64,000 bases of DNA from Shimia haliotis (GTDB lineage: Bacteria; Pseudomonadota; Alphaproteobacteria; Rhodobacterales; Rhodobacteraceae), in contig NZ_FOSZ01000002.1 in the NCBI RefSeq assembly GCF_900114415.1, positions 186,001 through 250,000 of the forward strand, in the 5' to 3' direction. Shown piece after piece: positions 63,160-64,000 of the stretch; positions within the stretch are counted from its first letter, which is position 1; each line of letters begins with the position of its first letter. The notes beneath the pieces were generated by a model. The model worked only from the letters and a program-made list of their open reading frames with translations. It was not told where the DNA came from and ran no database searches. Position numbers and translations under genes: made by a program.

Positions 63160-64000
63160 ACATCGACATGATCCGCGCTGCCGCCCAGCGCCTCAAAGGC
63201 CACGCGCGGCGCACGCCGCTGCTCACCTCGCCTTTTTTGGACGAGATCGCAGGCCGGCAGGTCTTGGTCAAACCGGAATGCCTGCAACACACCGGTTCTT
63301 TCAAATTTCGCGGCGGCTGGTCGGCGGTCTCGGCTTTGGACGAAGCCACCCGCAAGGCTGGTGTCATCGCCTTCAGTTCCGGCAACCATGCCCAAGGCGT
63401 TGCACTGGCAGCAGCCAAACACGGCGCGCCTGCGGTCATCGTGATGCCCGCTGATGCCCCCAAACTCAAAATCGACAACACCCGCGCACTAGGTGCCGAA
63501 GTTGTGCTTTATGACCGTGCCGGCGGCGAAAGCCGCGAGGCGGTGGGCGACGCCATTTCACAAGAACGCGGCCTCACCCTGATCCGCCCCTATGACGAGC
63601 CGCAGGTGATCGCGGGCCAAGGCACCACCGGGCTTGAAATTGCTCAACAGGCCGCGGAATTGGGTGTGAATGACGGCGACGTCCTCGTATGTTGCGGCGG
63701 CGGAGGTCTGACGTCCGGCATCGCGTTGGCGCTTGAGGCCGACGCCCCCGCCATGCGCGTGCGCCCTGTGGAGCCCGAAGGTTTTGACGATGTCACCCGC
63801 TCGCTCGCTTCGGGCGAAATCCAGTCCAACGCCACACAGTCCGGCTCGCTCTGCGACGCCATCATCACCCCTGCGCCGGGCGAGTCGACCTTCCCGCTCA
63901 TGTCCCGCCTATGCGGCACAGGTCTTGTGGTGTCTGAAGATGAAGCCCTTCACGCCATGGCGCTCGCCTTCAAACGTTTGAAAATTGTTGTCGAACCCGG
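63156..64000 (+). CDS. Threonine/serine dehydratase-like PLP enzyme, 3' cut by window end
   Basis: Fold-type II PLP enzyme; the first 281 codons are visible and the frame is still open at 64000. The PLP lysine is in GSFKFRG (Lys51 region), the substrate loop in SSGNHAQGVALAAAK, and the phosphate loop is CGGGGLTSGIALAL. Deaminates threonine or serine, or racemises serine, in related proteins. ATG 63156 overlaps the previous TGA (ATGA). Third gene of the HAD / alpha-beta hydrolase operon. Confidence 0.9.
   Translation, partial: MNIDMIRAAAQRLKGHARRTPLLTSPFLDEIAGRQVLVKPECLQHTGSFKFRGGWSAVSALDEATRKAGVIAFSSGNHAQGVALAAAKHGAPAVIVMPADAPKLKIDNTRALGAEVVLYDRAGGESREAVGDAISQERGLTLIRPYDEPQVIAGQGTTGLEIAQQAAELGVNDGDVLVCCGGGGLTSGIALALEADAPAMRVRPVEPEGFDDVTRSLASGEIQSNATQSGSLCDAIITPAPGESTFPLMSRLCGTGLVVSEDEALHAMALAFKRLKIVVEP

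Noticed and set aside
1-64000. CRISPR array
   Set aside because: No regularly spaced direct repeats seen.
1-64000. Insertion sequence or transposase gene
   Set aside because: No transposase DDE or HUH motif found; only isolated inverted repeats.

Overview
The window looks like a chromosomal segment of a marine Rhodobacteraceae (Roseobacter-group alphaproteobacterium). Reasons: high-GC housekeeping genes; an Irr-type Fur regulator divergent from fabA with fabB-fabI further on; the minus-strand order aroA-cmk-rpsA-ihfB-lapA-trpF-trpB; the miaB-phoH-ybeY-corC-lnt-metK cluster; and a SAM/SAH-type riboswitch in front of metK, a class known mainly from Rhodobacterales. This assignment is inference; no 16S gene is present.

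Layout. (1) 1-7727 is an accessory island ending at the 3' end of a tRNA-Ser(GCU) gene. It carries a five-gene minus-strand defence operon in transcription order: MutL/MORC-like GHKL ATPase, Mrr-nuclease/SF2-helicase fusion, unknown 173-aa protein, Vsr endonuclease, C5-cytosine methyltransferase. A divergent gene encodes a possible PD-(D/E)XK-like nuclease. (2) 7728-27585 is core genome: ychF, trpA, an H-NOX/histidine-kinase pair, an FMN hydroxyacid dehydrogenase, rplY, pth, a secreted serine hydrolase, trpB, trpF, lapA, ihfB, ada and a PEP-mutase-family enzyme. (3) 28018-29100 holds lower-GC DNA with a glycosylase-like gene interrupted by an in-frame stop. (4) 29126-45350 has rpsA, a secreted HAD phosphatase, AraC and HxlR regulators, a nitroreductase, a fasciclin protein, cmk, aroA, trmB, a BASS transporter, metK with its riboswitch, lnt, corC and ybeY. 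(5) 45390-53273 has phoH, a lipoprotein/OmpA pair sharing a Cys module, miaB, an unknown gene overlapping a PLD-family lipoprotein, a quinone reductase and irr. (6) 53274-59882 is the unsaturated fatty-acid locus fabA ... fabB-fabI, with about 4 kb between fabA and fabB that includes an AT-richer two-gene cassette: a secreted subtilase whose C-terminus is a phage-tail-collar-like domain, plus a translationally coupled secreted protein. (7) 59899-64000 ends with a nitronate monooxygenase-like enzyme, an FKBP-type isomerase and a coupled HAD / alpha-beta hydrolase / PLP dehydratase operon running off the window.

How the genes work together. The 407-7413 block reads as one restriction/anti-phage system. 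H-NOX and kinase are coupled as a gas-sensing two-component input. The trp genes sit in two places (trpA alone; trpF and trpB in the same orientation downstream of ihfB-lapA). miaB through trmB is mostly RNA-modification and envelope maintenance. Most attractive for follow-up are the subtilase-collar fusion with its partner, the GHKL/Mrr-helicase/Vsr/methylase island, the stem-loop that sequesters the trpA ribosome site, and the Cys module shared by the OmpA/lipoprotein pair.
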